Assembly: GCF_003574625.1 (NCBI RefSeq)
Contig: NZ_QNUJ01000012.1
Location: forward strand, 124,001 to 188,000
Direction: 5' to 3'
Source: Shinella zoogloeoides
GTDB taxonomy: Bacteria > Pseudomonadota > Alphaproteobacteria > Rhizobiales > Rhizobiaceae
DNA: 64,000 nucleotides
Within the stretch, counting starts at the first letter, position 1; each line of letters starts with the position of its first letter. Positions 44,754 through 53,758 of the stretch are shown here, one piece after another. Under the pieces are notes generated by a model. That model saw only the letters and a program-made list of their open reading frames with translations, searched no databases and was not told the origin of the DNA. The translations under genes and the position numbers were made by a program.

Positions 44754-46175
44754 ATGAATGAACCAGTGCAATCGGCCGGTCCGGCCGAAGGAACGAACGC
44801 GTCCCTATCACAGGCCGATACATGGTCGGACCTCCTCACCGGGCGACATCTTGCCATCGTGACGGTTCTGGCGAGCGGCGTGCTGATCTACGCCATGAAC
44901 CTCTATTTCACGGCCGCGCTGATGCCCTCCATCGTCGCCGATATCGGCGGCCAGCACTACTATGCTTGGGTGACGACATCCTTCGTCGTCGCTGCCATTG
45001 TCGCCTCGCTGTTCGTTAGCCGCATTCTCGATTGGAAGGGGCCAAGGGCGGCCTATGTACTGGGCTTCCTCACCTTTGCGTTTGGGGCCGCTGGCAATGC
45101 CTTGAGCCCGACTATGGAGCTGCTAATCGCCGGCCGTGTCGTCCAGGGACTCGGCGGCGGCCTCCTTGCCGGCCTTGGCTATGCGGTTATCCGCTCCGCC
45201 CTGCCCGAGCAGCACTGGGCCCGCGCGACGGGCGCCGTATCGGCCATGTGGGGTCTCGGCACGCTCTTTGGCCCCGCGCTCGGCGGTATCTTTGCCGAAC
45301 TCGGCCTCTGGCGCTGGGCCTATGGCGCCCTGGCCTTTGCGGCGCTCGTTTTCACCATCCTTGCACAACGGTGCTTTGGCGGGGTCGCCGGGGCCCGCCA
45401 CCGTGCGCCCGTGCCAGTCGCCTCGCTCGTTCCGCTAGTGCTCGCCATCGTCGCGATCAGCCTCAGCGCCGTCGTCCCGATTGGTTGGCCAACTCTGGCG
45501 ATGGTGGGTGCAGGCTTGGTGCTTCTGGTCCTTTTTGTCACCGTCGAGCGGCGCGCGCACGATACCATCCTGCCGCGCATAACCTATCGGCGCGGCAATT
45601 CGCTGAAATGGGTCTACCTCACCGTCGCCGCGCTTAGCGCCGGCGTCATGGTCGAGACCTTCATTCCGCTCTTTGCGCAGAAACTCGCAGGCCTCGCCCC
45701 CCTTGCCGCGGGTCTTCTTGGCGCGGTGCTTTCCCTGGCCTGGGTCATCGCACAGCTCTTCGTCGTATCGGTATCGTCAGACGCAGGACGACGGCGCGCC
45801 ATACGCCTCGGCCCGCTGCTGCTGACCGCCGGCCTCATCGCCTACGGCCTGCTGCAGGCGGAAGGAACCGACCTGGCGATAATCACCCTCTGGGCCGCCG
45901 TGCTGGCGGTCGCCGGCGCGGGCATAGGGCTTGCCTGGCCGCTGCTCGGCGTCGCTGCCATGAGCGCGACCAGCGACCCAGCGGAAGCCGGCAAGGCAGC
46001 AGCGGCGATCACGACGACTCAGCTCATCGCCTTCTCCGTCACCTCCGCCTTCGCCGGAACACTGATGGCTGCGGGCGGCGACTCGGTGCTGGAGGCCGCG
46101 CGCTACGTGACACTGGGCATCGCCCTCCTCACCCTCGCCGGCATTCTCACCGCTGGCATCGCGACGAGACGATAA
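44754..46175 (+). CDS. MFS drug efflux transporter
   Basis: The 473-residue protein has 12-14 spans, beginning IVTVLASGVLIYAMNLYFTA. The MFS loop is seen as SRILDWKGPRAAYVLGFLTF, and the motif GRVVQGLGGGLLAGLGYAVI is typical of drug:H+ antiporters of the DHA2 type. It follows DoxX and precedes soxR. Control by the divergent TetR is likely. The substrate is unknown; the SoxR gene next door suggests redox-active compounds. Confidence 0.9.
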   Translation: MNEPVQSAGPAEGTNASLSQADTWSDLLTGRHLAIVTVLASGVLIYAMNLYFTAALMPSIVADIGGQHYYAWVTTSFVVAAIVASLFVSRILDWKGPRAAYVLGFLTFAFGAAGNALSPTMELLIAGRVVQGLGGGLLAGLGYAVIRSALPEQHWARATGAVSAMWGLGTLFGPALGGIFAELGLWRWAYGALAFAALVFTILAQRCFGGVAGARHRAPVPVASLVPLVLAIVAISLSAVVPIGWPTLAMVGAGLVLLVLFVTVERRAHDTILPRITYRRGNSLKWVYLTVAALSAGVMVETFIPLFAQKLAGLAPLAAGLLGAVLSLAWVIAQLFVVSVSSDAGRRRAIRLGPLLLTAGLIAYGLLQAEGTDLAIITLWAAVLAVAGAGIGLAWPLLGVAAMSATSDPAEAGKAAAAITTTQLIAFSVTSAFAGTLMAAGGDSVLEAARYVTLGIALLTLAGILTAGIATRR

Positions 46176-46254
46176 TCGGAGCCCGCCACACACCGCCGCA
46201 GCCGCGCATTTCGCAAAGCTGCGGCGAATGTCTATTCGTCGAAGGATGCCACGG

Positions 46255-46770
46255 ATGGAAAGAACCTGCCCCAAGACCAGCCTGACGGTCGGCGACGTCG
46301 CGCGCCGAAGCGGCATCGCCATCTCGACGGTACATTTCTACGAGGCAAAGGGCTTGATCGCAGGCTGGAGAACAATTGGAAATCAGAGGCGCTACCACCG
46401 CGCCGTTCTCCGGCGCATCGCTATCATTCGTATTGCGCAGCGCGCGGGCCTACAGCTCGGTGCGATCCGCGATGGGCTTGGGGGCCTTCCGCAGGATCGC
46501 GTTCCCGACAAGGCGGATTGGCGGCGGCTTTCCGAAAACTGGCGGCAGATGATCGAGGACCGCATCGACTGTCTGACGCAATTGCGCGACCAGATCACAG
46601 GCTGCATCGGTTGCGGCTGTCTTTCGCTAGAGGAGTGTCCGCTGCGCAATCCGGATGACATTCTCGGCCGGGAGGGGACGGGGCCACGACGGCTTATCGC
46701 AGCCCCGCCCTCAGACGAAGACGAGGGCGGCCCCCGGGCGCGGGGAGGTCATCGCCGGGTCCGCGCATAG
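46255..46770 (+). CDS. soxR: redox-sensing MerR-family regulator SoxR
   Basis: The product of about 171 residues has a MerR helix-turn-helix (LTVGDVARRSGIAISTVHFY, EAKGLIAGWRT), a dimerisation helix and the [2Fe-2S] site CIGCGCLSLEECPLRNPDD with the C-x2-C-x-C-x5-C spacing. The ATG at 46255 is preferred (GAAGGA eight bases upstream, family-like N-terminus); 46228 and 46246 are alternatives. Its 3' end overlaps the convergent flavin reductase gene by 22 bases. No soxS is present, as expected outside enterics. A perfect SoxR box lies upstream of the cytochrome c gene. Confidence 0.95.
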   Translation: MERTCPKTSLTVGDVARRSGIAISTVHFYEAKGLIAGWRTIGNQRRYHRAVLRRIAIIRIAQRAGLQLGAIRDGLGGLPQDRVPDKADWRRLSENWRQMIEDRIDCLTQLRDQITGCIGCGCLSLEECPLRNPDDILGREGTGPRRLIAAPPSDEDEGGPRARGGHRRVRA

Positions 46771-47273
46771 GCGCGGTCATGCCAGAGGAGCGGGCGCACG
46801 CCTTCGGAAATATCCGCTGCGGTCACGCGCCCGGCAAAAAGCATGTGATCGGCAATCGGCATGGCGCCGGCAAGCATGCAATCCAACGAAACGGCGGAAG
46901 CGAAGAGGCGCGGTCGGCCGGACCGCCACCATCCCCATATGCCCATGAGATAACGGCTCTCTGGGGAAACCTTTCCCGCGAAAGCGTCGGCGATAAGCTC
47001 CTGCCCCTCGCCGAGCATGGCGAGCGAAAAGCCCTGGCTTGCTTCGATGGTCTGGGCCAACGCACTGTCCCGCGTGATCGAGACGAGGATCGTTGGCGGA
47101 TCCGCGGTAAGGGAAAAGGCCGCCGTCACCGTGCGGCCGGGGCAAAAGCCGGCGCATTCGGCGCTGACGACGCAAACGGTAGAGGCCATGCGCGCCATGG
47201 CCGAGAGGAAGACGGGCCTGGTAATCACGGGCTCAGGACGGTCCCGGTCATGTTCTAACGTGACGATGTTCAT
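46749..47273 (-). CDS. flavin reductase domain protein
   Basis: The product of about 174 residues has the split-barrel flavin-reductase fold: FLSAMARMASTVCVVSAECA, GRTVTAAFSLTADPPTILVS, SRDSALAQ-like segment and the C-terminal YLMGIWGW to GRVTAAD region. Such proteins use NAD(P)H to reduce FMN/FAD or serve oxygenase partners. GGAAAG supports the ATG at 47273; 47279 is also possible. It follows the cytochrome c gene by about 20 bases and shares its SoxR-controlled promoter. Confidence 0.88.
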   Translation of the reverse strand: MNIVTLEHDRDRPEPVITRPVFLSAMARMASTVCVVSAECAGFCPGRTVTAAFSLTADPPTILVSITRDSALAQTIEASQGFSLAMLGEGQELIADAFAGKVSPESRYLMGIWGWWRSGRPRLFASAVSLDCMLAGAMPIADHMLFAGRVTAADISEGVRPLLWHDRAYARTRR

Positions 47274-47297
47274 GGTCATGCTTTCCCGACAATGGCA

Positions 47298-47693
47298 TCA
47301 GTCGCGATGCCGCTTAAGATAGGCGATGATGTCGCGAATATCCTTCGCCTTGCCGAAACCGGGAAAGGCCATCCATGTGCCCTTGATCATCGCCTGCGGC
47401 CGCTTCAGAAACGTCGCCAGCTCCGCCTCGGTCCAGACGAGGCCGTTTGCGGCGGCGGCACGCATGGCGTCGGAATAGGGATAGTCCGGAGAGGCCGCCG
47501 CTGGTCGCTCGACGACGCCTTCAAGCAAAGGGCCGCGACGGCTCTCGTTGGCATCCGGTCGGTGGCAGACCGAGCAGCGCTTGAAGAGCCTTTCGCCTGC
47601 AGCGAGGTCGGCGGCATCTTCAGCAAATGCATTGGGGGTGGTGGAGAGAAGAAGAAGGCTCGCAACAAGGGATGCGAGGGAATGGCGATCCAT
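47298..47693 (-). CDS. periplasmic class I cytochrome c
   Basis: The 131-residue product has a signal peptide (MDRHSLASLVASLLLLSTTP, cleaved near AFA) and the heme site RCSVCHRPD. The axial methionine is in GTWMAFPGFG. RRGPLLEGVVERPAA and DIIAYLKRH are typical of small class I cytochromes. It is directly behind a SoxR-type promoter and co-transcribed with a flavin reductase, which suggests a redox-stress electron shuttle. Confidence 0.93.
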   Translation of the reverse strand: MDRHSLASLVASLLLLSTTPNAFAEDAADLAAGERLFKRCSVCHRPDANESRRGPLLEGVVERPAAASPDYPYSDAMRAAAANGLVWTEAELATFLKRPQAMIKGTWMAFPGFGKAKDIRDIIAYLKRHRD

Positions 47694-47724
47694 GGCCGAA
47701 CTCCGTTGAGGTTGAGGCCATATC

Positions 47725-47755
47725 CCTATAGTTCCTCAACAATAGTTGAGGTCAA
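47725..47755 (-). promoter_or_regulatory. SoxR-controlled promoter with SoxR box
   Basis: CCTCAACAATAGTTGAGG (47734-47751) closely matches the SoxR box. On the minus strand TTGACC (47755-47750) and TATAGG (47730-47725) are separated by 19 bases, the overlong spacer that MerR-family activators need. It lies 32 bases before the cytochrome c start. Confidence 0.88.
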
Positions 47756-47759
47756 TAGC

Positions 47760-47885
47760 GACTTTCCGGAAATTGCCGCTCATCCCGCGGGCGGAGATGC
47801 GCGCACGCGGCCGGCCGAGCGTACGGCGAAAGACGGCGGAAAAGGCACGCGGATTGTCATAAGCAGCATATCGCTGCAGCGGGCA
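47760..47885 (-). pseudogene. C-terminal fragment of an AraC-family regulator
   Basis: The minus frame reads LQRYAAYDNPRAFSAVFRRT followed by LGRPRARI, the second helix-turn-helix of AraC-type regulators. There is no N-terminal part and no start, so it is a remnant. Confidence 0.55.
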
Positions 47886-47957
47886 AAACACTTCCCTGGC
47901 ACCTGAAAAACAGGCAATTACAGACGGGCACTAGCCCAGCTCAGGACGCCGATATTG

Positions 47958-48851
47958 CTAACCGATAGCCCCATGACGACTAATCGCGTCCAGAGCCAGT
48001 CTGTGACCCGCGTAGACCGAGCCAACGATTGTGTCTCCGAGCGTACGCGCTGCTAGATAGCCAGCATTGAAGGCATCGCCCGCGCCGGTCGGGTCCACGA
48101 CTTGGATGGCTTGTTCGAGCTCGATTTCCTCAGTCCTGCCCTCAGAGATAACGGCCATCAGGCTCCCACCGTTCTTCACAATGACCTCCGGAACACCCCA
48201 TGTCGAGTATCGCTCCGCGCACGCGATCGGCGAGGCGTCCCTGAAATGCTCACGCTCGTCGCCGAAGCTCGGCAGAACGATATCGGCCAGTCTAGCGGCA
48301 TTGGACAGGACGGCTCGCAATTGACTTTGCGAACTCCAGAGTTCGCGGCGAATGTTCGGGTCGAACACCACCCGGGCGCCCCTCAGCCGAGCGCGCTTGA
48401 CGCTGCGCAGGAAGGATAGCCGCCTTGCGAGCGGCAATATTGCTAGGGTGATACCGCTGAAGTAGATGACGTTCGCGTCGACCATCGCCTGCCAGAGCAC
48501 GTCTCCGTCGTCCGCCAGGTGGCGTGCGGCTGAATTCTTGCGCCAGTAGGTGAAACGCCGGTCGCCATTTTCCTGATGGATGATGTAAAGGCCGGGGAGG
48601 TAGGCCTCGAGCTCCGGGCTTCCCGCAAGTTCGATCCCGCTCTGCCTGATAAAGCTCCGCATGGCCTGCGAGTGGATGTCGCGTCCGGTCGCGGTGAAGA
48701 ATGCAACCTCCCAGTCCGCAGCCGAAAGGAGGCGCCTCATATACCAGGCGGTGTTTAGGACGTCGCCGGCAAAGACGAGTTTCAGGGCACCCGCCTCCCC
48801 CGAAATCTCGATCATCGCTTCGCCGATGAAGAGAGCCTTTTGCACAGTCAT
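47958..48851 (-). CDS. PfkB-family sugar kinase (KdgK-like)
   Basis: The product of about 297 residues starts at the ATG at 48851 (MTVQKALFIGEAMIEISGEA); longer versions overlap the SDR gene. It has the PfkB substrate block AGDVLNTAWYMRRLLS and the C-terminal catalytic motif VVDPTGAGDAFNAGYLAART. GLYIIHQENGDRRFTYWR is typical of 2-keto-3-deoxygluconate kinases. It is the last gene of the minus arm after a hydantoinase and an SDR, so it probably phosphorylates a sugar acid or sugar released by that pathway. Confidence 0.88.
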   Translation of the reverse strand: MTVQKALFIGEAMIEISGEAGALKLVFAGDVLNTAWYMRRLLSAADWEVAFFTATGRDIHSQAMRSFIRQSGIELAGSPELEAYLPGLYIIHQENGDRRFTYWRKNSAARHLADDGDVLWQAMVDANVIYFSGITLAILPLARRLSFLRSVKRARLRGARVVFDPNIRRELWSSQSQLRAVLSNAARLADIVLPSFGDEREHFRDASPIACAERYSTWGVPEVIVKNGGSLMAVISEGRTEEIELEQAIQVVDPTGAGDAFNAGYLAARTLGDTIVGSVYAGHRLALDAISRHGAIG

Positions 48852-48870
48852 GCAATGTTGCTCCAAGTGA

Positions 48871-49605
48871 TCACCACATAACGTCGCCGCCGTTTGGGGA
48901 CAGGCTCTGCCCGATGATGAAGGCGGCCTCGTCACTGGCAAGGTAAAGGTAGGCAGAGGCGACCTCTTCGACGGTGCCAATGCGCCTAATTGGCAACTGG
49001 GAGATTTTCCATTCCTTCCAGGCGGGGTCACTGGCATGCCACATCGGTGTGTCGGTCGGACCCGGGCATACGCAATTCACAGTGATACCTTGAGATGCGA
49101 CCTCCTGGGCAAGCGAAACACTGAGGGCGACGAGTGCAGCTTTGGAGGCGCAATACGCGGCTTGCTGTGGCGCGGGTTTGTGGGCCAATTGCGACGCCGT
49201 GTTGATGATGCGGCCAAAGCCCCGTTGCAGCATATGGGGGAGCACGGCCTGTATCGCGTGCAGGGTGCCATCCAGATTCACATCGAAGACACGCCGCCAC
49301 TCCTGTAGGGGCACCTCATGAAAATCTAGTGCCGGCGTGCCCGTCCCGGCATTGTTGACGAGGATGTCGATATGGCCAAGCGTTTCCAGCGCCCTGTCGA
49401 CGACAAGTCGAACGGCTTGTGCATTCGTCACATCGCAGGCGATGCGGATTGCCGTTTCGCTTGACGACAACTCGTCAGCTTCGAACCTATCCGCGACACA
49501 GACCCGGATGCCGGATCTCTCGAAGCGATCGCGGACGGCAGCCCCGATACCGGATTTTCCGCCAAAGATCAGTGCGGTTCGGCCTTTGAACTCCGGCATA
49601 GTCAT
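48871..49605 (-). CDS. SDR-family oxidoreductase
   Basis: The 244-residue product has the cofactor motif ALIFGGKSGIGAAVRDRF (the usual TGxxxGIG with FGG in place of TG), DILVNNAGTGTPALD, catalytic serine in RIINTASQLAHKPAP and YCASK. The second start codon at 49599 is also possible. It overlaps the hydantoinase stop by 4 bases. It probably oxidises or reduces a sugar or hydroxy acid in the same pathway. Confidence 0.88.
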   Translation of the reverse strand: MTMPEFKGRTALIFGGKSGIGAAVRDRFERSGIRVCVADRFEADELSSSETAIRIACDVTNAQAVRLVVDRALETLGHIDILVNNAGTGTPALDFHEVPLQEWRRVFDVNLDGTLHAIQAVLPHMLQRGFGRIINTASQLAHKPAPQQAAYCASKAALVALSVSLAQEVASQGITVNCVCPGPTDTPMWHASDPAWKEWKISQLPIRRIGTVEEVASAYLYLASDEAAFIIGQSLSPNGGDVMW

Positions 49606-50978
49606 TGCTCCACTCGCGCGCGCGGAAGAAACCGACCATACCCAGGTTGGCCGCAAAATTCACCATTATCGACGATGACTTCCCCGCGCAGCAGGACCGA
49701 GACCACACGGCCCCTGACATTCAGGCCTTCATAGGCCGAATAGTCCACCGCATGGTGAAGATCGCTATTTCGAATGGTCCATTCCGCATTCGCATCGAAG
49801 AGGACGAGGTCGGCGTCACTGCCGACCGCGACATTGCCCTTGCGTGGCGCCAGGCCGAAGGTTCGTGCCGGGCGCGAGGACGCAAGATCGACGAACTGCT
49901 CGATCGTAATGCGGCCCTGGACGACGCCTTGATATAGGAGCACGAGACGTTCCTCTATGCCGGGAAGGCCGTTAGGGATCTTAGTGAAGTCAGCTCGCCC
50001 ACCTTGTTTTTGATCGTAAAAGCGGGTCGAGGAATGGTCGGAAGAGACCGTTTCGAACAGGTTGTGGCGAAGGGCGAGCCAGAGCGCCTCCCGGTCCTTT
50101 TCCGTCCGGGCTGGCGGTGAGAAGACATATTTCGCGCCCTCGAATCCGGGCTGGTCGAGGCTTTCTTTCGTCAGGAAAAGGTAATGCGTGCAAGTCTCAG
50201 CGAGAACCGGCGCACCGCGCAGCTTGCCGCGAACGATTTCGTCGAGCGCCTCGGCGCAGGTGACATGGACAACATAGAGCGGTGCACCGGTTATCTCGGC
50301 CAATGCAATAGCGCGCGCCGTCGCCTCGGCCTCGGCGCGCGCCGGCCGGGTTTCGGCATGGTATTTCGGCGCGGTCTTGCCCTCTCGCAGATATTGCTGC
50401 TGCAAGTGATAGATGGCATCACCGTTTTCGGCATGGACCATGACCATGGCGCCGCACTGCCGCGCCGTTGTCATGGCCGTCATCAGCGCATGGTCATCCA
50501 CCATGGCGCCACCCTTGCCGGACATGAAGAGCTTGAAGCTTGTGATGCCTTTCTCCGGCAATGTCGCCAGTTCCTTAGCGATCGCCTCGTTAAAGTCCGG
50601 AATAAGCATGTGATAGCCGAAATCGATCGCGGCCTTGCCCTTGGCCTTACCGTTCCAGTTTGCCAAGCCCTCCGCGAGCGTGCCGCCCGGCGTCTGTTGG
50701 CAGAAGTCGATGAGCGATGTTGTGCCGCCACAGGCCGCGGCAATTGTCCCCGAGCGGAAATCGTCGGCCGTCATCATGTTGAGTGACGGAGCATCGAGAT
50801 GTGTATGGACATCGACGCCGCCAGGCAGAACCAGCAAGCCCGCCGCCGACACCATGCGTCGCGCCTCGGGCAATGTTCCCCCTATCTGCACGATGCGGCC
50901 GTCGTCGACGCCGATATCAGCCTTGAATGTCCCCGCGTTCGTCGCGATGGTGCCGTTGACAACAATTAGATCGATCAT
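49602..50978 (-). CDS. dihydropyrimidinase / D-hydantoinase family amidohydrolase
   Basis: The product of about 458 residues opens cyclic ureides to N-carbamoyl amino acids. Metal site: PGGVDVHTHLDAPSLNM, the carbamylated lysine in TSFKLFMSGKGGAMVDD, histidines in VMVHAENGD and LYVVHVTCAEAL, and the aspartate in ETVSSDHSS. The substrate loop TCTHYLFLTKE is family-typical. ATG codons at 50987 and 50978 are both possible, neither with a strong RBS. It heads the minus arm, and the matching N-carbamoyl hydrolase is encoded on the other arm. Confidence 0.93.
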   Translation of the reverse strand: MIDLIVVNGTIATNAGTFKADIGVDDGRIVQIGGTLPEARRMVSAAGLLVLPGGVDVHTHLDAPSLNMMTADDFRSGTIAAACGGTTSLIDFCQQTPGGTLAEGLANWNGKAKGKAAIDFGYHMLIPDFNEAIAKELATLPEKGITSFKLFMSGKGGAMVDDHALMTAMTTARQCGAMVMVHAENGDAIYHLQQQYLREGKTAPKYHAETRPARAEAEATARAIALAEITGAPLYVVHVTCAEALDEIVRGKLRGAPVLAETCTHYLFLTKESLDQPGFEGAKYVFSPPARTEKDREALWLALRHNLFETVSSDHSSTRFYDQKQGGRADFTKIPNGLPGIEERLVLLYQGVVQGRITIEQFVDLASSRPARTFGLAPRKGNVAVGSDADLVLFDANAEWTIRNSDLHHAVDYSAYEGLNVRGRVVSVLLRGEVIVDNGEFCGQPGYGRFLPRARVEQ

Positions 50979-50985
50979 ATATATC

Positions 50986-51046
50986 ATTCTTTATGCAGAA
51001 CATTGTACTATGCAAAGAACATAAGAGGCCTGTTACCCTCCGTCAA
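50986..51046 (-). promoter_or_regulatory. promoter of the hydantoinase arm with IclR-type operator
   Basis: On the minus strand TTGACG (51046-51041), 17 bases, TATGTT (51023-51018). Over and after the -10 lies ATTCTTTATGCAGAACA (50986-51002, plus-strand reading), with a second GAACAT 19 bases on (51017-51022). The same motif occurs at 52352-52368. Confidence 0.6.
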
Positions 51047-51111
51047 CGGCTTTTCGATTACAAACACCGAAAAGCTGTGATAGGCCTCGACCCTCGCTCA
51101 AGGTTCTCATC

Positions 51112-52014
51112 ATGACGTCTTCTCGCCCCCCTGTGGCCACCAACCCAGACTCGCCTTTGCAGGCCCCTGAAAAACTGACCCATGACGGCACCCACTGGAT
51201 GGTCACATCGAGTGTTGGGGAGGGACGTAAGCCGGGTCTCGGCCTGGTTCCAGCCTTGGATAAGGCGATCGCCATCATCGAATATCTGAACTGGCAGCCG
51301 GACGACGAGGCGACGCTTGCCAACATTTCGTCGGCGCTGGAGATCACCAAGAGCCATTGCCATTCAATACTGAAGACACTGCAGGAGCATGGCTGGCTGC
51401 GATTTGACGAGCGGGCCAAGACCTATGCTCTGCATCCCGGACTCCTTGGCAGCGTCTCGAAGCTCCTGGCGATTCCGATAATTGACATCATCCGAACCGA
51501 GATTTCCAACCTGGTGTCCGCCATCCGGCTTCCCTGCGTATTATCGCAACCCATGCCGGACGACACATTCATGCTGATCGACAAGTTCCACGACCCGATG
51601 CGCATCGAGGTTTCCCTGCCGATAGGCTTTCGCTATCCGCGGGATGCGTCGGCGCAGATGCGCGCCTACCTCGCCTGGATGCCTGAGGAGAAGATCCAGG
51701 CCTGGTTCCAGGACTGGAAGCCTGTGCGATATACTGCTGCGACACTGATGACGCAGAAGGATATCGTCGGCGAACTGCAAGCAACACGGCAGCGGGGCTA
51801 TGCCCGAAGCCGCGCCGAGTTCACGGATGGCCTCATGGCGCTCGCCCTACCGATCTTCGGAAAGAGCGGCGAGGTGGAGTTCATCATCAACTGCTCGGCA
51901 CCCATCGACGTGATGAGCGCTCTCGAGGGAGATGTATCGACCGCAATGCGGCGGGCGGTGCAGAAAATCCACCAGCAGACCCTGGCGCGCCTGCCGCGAA
52001 ACTTTCGCGGATAG
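51112..52014 (+). CDS. IclR-family transcriptional regulator
   Basis: The 300-residue product has the IclR winged helix (LDKAIAIIEYLNWQPDDEAT, ISSALEITKSHCHSILKTLQ) and the C-terminal effector domain (RYPRDASAQMRAYLAWMPEE, YARSRAEFTDGLMALALPIF). It lies between the two catabolic arms. Operator-like repeats overlap the promoters on both sides, so it probably represses both until an intermediate is bound. Confidence 0.92.
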   Translation: MTSSRPPVATNPDSPLQAPEKLTHDGTHWMVTSSVGEGRKPGLGLVPALDKAIAIIEYLNWQPDDEATLANISSALEITKSHCHSILKTLQEHGWLRFDERAKTYALHPGLLGSVSKLLAIPIIDIIRTEISNLVSAIRLPCVLSQPMPDDTFMLIDKFHDPMRIEVSLPIGFRYPRDASAQMRAYLAWMPEEKIQAWFQDWKPVRYTAATLMTQKDIVGELQATRQRGYARSRAEFTDGLMALALPIFGKSGEVEFIINCSAPIDVMSALEGDVSTAMRRAVQKIHQQTLARLPRNFRG

Positions 52015-52304
52015 GCTACCGGGCAATTCGGACCTTAGCTCTTCCTCTGCGCGGTTCTCAATTACCGAATCGCCTCGCACTTTCCTGAGCGCGTGCTTCA
52101 AGTCGCGCGGCTCCCGCGCGATCGACGCTCGGCCCGGACACGCCAGACGCATCGCTCCTGCAATGCGCATTCTTTCCGATCCTAATTCCGGTCGAAGCCG
52201 ACCGAACAGTCACGCCGTACGCAGCAACGGGCGAGGCATGCATCAGAGCGTCGAAAAAATGCGGCCCGCAGCACGAAAATCGGCGTGCAGCGGGAAAAAT
52301 CCAC

Positions 52305-52369
52305 TTGACAGAAAAATTCCAGATGGTTGAGTAATCCGTATACAGAACACTATTCTTTATACAGAACAC
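52305..52369 (+). promoter_or_regulatory. promoter of the ABC-importer arm with IclR-type operator
   Basis: TTGACA (52305-52310) and a weak -10 near 52328-52333 precede two direct repeats of TATACAGAACAC (52339-52350 and 52358-52369), 19 bases apart. ATTCTTTATACAGAACA (52352-52368) matches the operator on the other arm in 16 of 17 positions. The 52015-52304 stretch before it has no recognisable gene. Confidence 0.6.
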
Positions 52370-52385
52370 AACGAAAGGGGATGAA

Positions 52386-53738
52386 ATGTCGGTCTCAGGG
52401 AAACACCTACAATCAGCTGCCCGCTTGCGAGGAGCAAACAGCTTGATCGCCGCTGTCGGCCTAGCTGCGCTGGCGCTTTCGCCCGCATTCGCCGAGGAAA
52501 TCACCATCGCGACGGTGAACAACCAAGACATGGTGATCATGCAGGAGTACTCCAGCGTGTGGGAGCAGAAGACCGGCAACACCATCAACTGGCTGGTCCT
52601 GGAAGAGAATGTGCTGCGCCAGCGCGTCACAACCGACATTTCGACCAATGGCGGCCAGTTCGACATCATCACCATCGGATCCTATGAGGCGCCTATTTGG
52701 GGAAAGAACGGCTGGCTTCTTCCGGTCGACGACCTTGGCACGCAGTATGACTATGCGGACATTTTCGAGACAGTGAGGAAGGGGCTTTCCGTAGACGGAA
52801 AGATCTTCGCCTTGCCGTTCTACGCCGAAAGCTCGATGACCTATTATCGTCGGGACCTTTTCGAGAAAGCGGGCATTTCGATGCCCAACCAGCCGACCTA
52901 TTCGCAGATCGCCGAATTTGCCGCGAAGATTCATGATCCGGATAACAAGGTCTATGGCATCTGCCTTCGCGGCAAGCCAGGTTCTGGCGAGAACATGGTC
53001 CCGATCATGACTTCGGTAAACACACATGGCGGCAAGTGGTTCGATATGACGTGGAACCCCCAGATCAACGGTGAAGCCTGGCATAAGGCGGTAAACCTCT
53101 ATGTCGATCTGCTCAACAAGTATGGCCCGCCAGGGGTAACGTCCAACGGCTACAACGAGACCCGCGCACTTTTTGCCAGCGGAAACTGCGGCATGTGGAT
53201 CGATGCCACCGTCGCTGCAGGCTACCTCTTCGACCCAGCGGAGAGCAAGGTTGCAGACACGGTCGCATTTACAAAGGCCCCAGTCGCAGACGTTCCCAAT
53301 GGCGCTGCGCTGCAGTGGGCATGGGCGCTCGCGATTCCCAAATCGTCGATCAAGGCCGAGGTCGCAAAGAGCTTTATGGCCTGGGCAACTTCGAAAGAAT
53401 ACATCCGCGAAGTCGGCGAAAAGAAGGGCTGGATTCTGATCCCACCGGGGACCCGGAAGTCCACCTATGACCTGGCTGAGTACCAGAAGGTGGCGCCCTT
53501 CGCGAACTTTGTCAAAGACGCAATCCTGTCGGCCGACCCGACCAATCCCAGCAAGGATCCTGTGCCCTATACCGGCATAACATATGCGTCAATTCCGGAG
53601 TATCAGAGCATCGGCACCGAGGTCGGTCAGCAGATTGCGGCGGCCCTTACTGGCCAGCAGACAGTCGCTCAGGCGCTCGCAGCCGGTCAAGCCTTCACCG
53701 AAAAGACGATGGAACAGTCGGGCTACTTGAAGAAGTAG
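52386..53738 (+). CDS. sugar-type ABC transporter substrate-binding protein
   Basis: The 450-residue product has a twin-charged signal peptide ending ALSPAFA, and a family-1 solute-binding fold: EEITIATVNNQDMVIMQEY, FDIITIGSYEAPIWGKNGWL, YAESSMTYYRRDLFEKAGI. The resemblance is to SmoE/MtlE-type polyol-binding proteins. GAAAGGGG precedes the ATG. It leads an operon with two permeases, an epimerase, a carbamoylase and an ATPase. Confidence 0.9.
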   Translation: MSVSGKHLQSAARLRGANSLIAAVGLAALALSPAFAEEITIATVNNQDMVIMQEYSSVWEQKTGNTINWLVLEENVLRQRVTTDISTNGGQFDIITIGSYEAPIWGKNGWLLPVDDLGTQYDYADIFETVRKGLSVDGKIFALPFYAESSMTYYRRDLFEKAGISMPNQPTYSQIAEFAAKIHDPDNKVYGICLRGKPGSGENMVPIMTSVNTHGGKWFDMTWNPQINGEAWHKAVNLYVDLLNKYGPPGVTSNGYNETRALFASGNCGMWIDATVAAGYLFDPAESKVADTVAFTKAPVADVPNGAALQWAWALAIPKSSIKAEVAKSFMAWATSKEYIREVGEKKGWILIPPGTRKSTYDLAEYQKVAPFANFVKDAILSADPTNPSKDPVPYTGITYASIPEYQSIGTEVGQQIAAALTGQQTVAQALAAGQAFTEKTMEQSGYLKK

Positions 53739-53758
53739 ACAACTTTTCCTCCCGGAGT

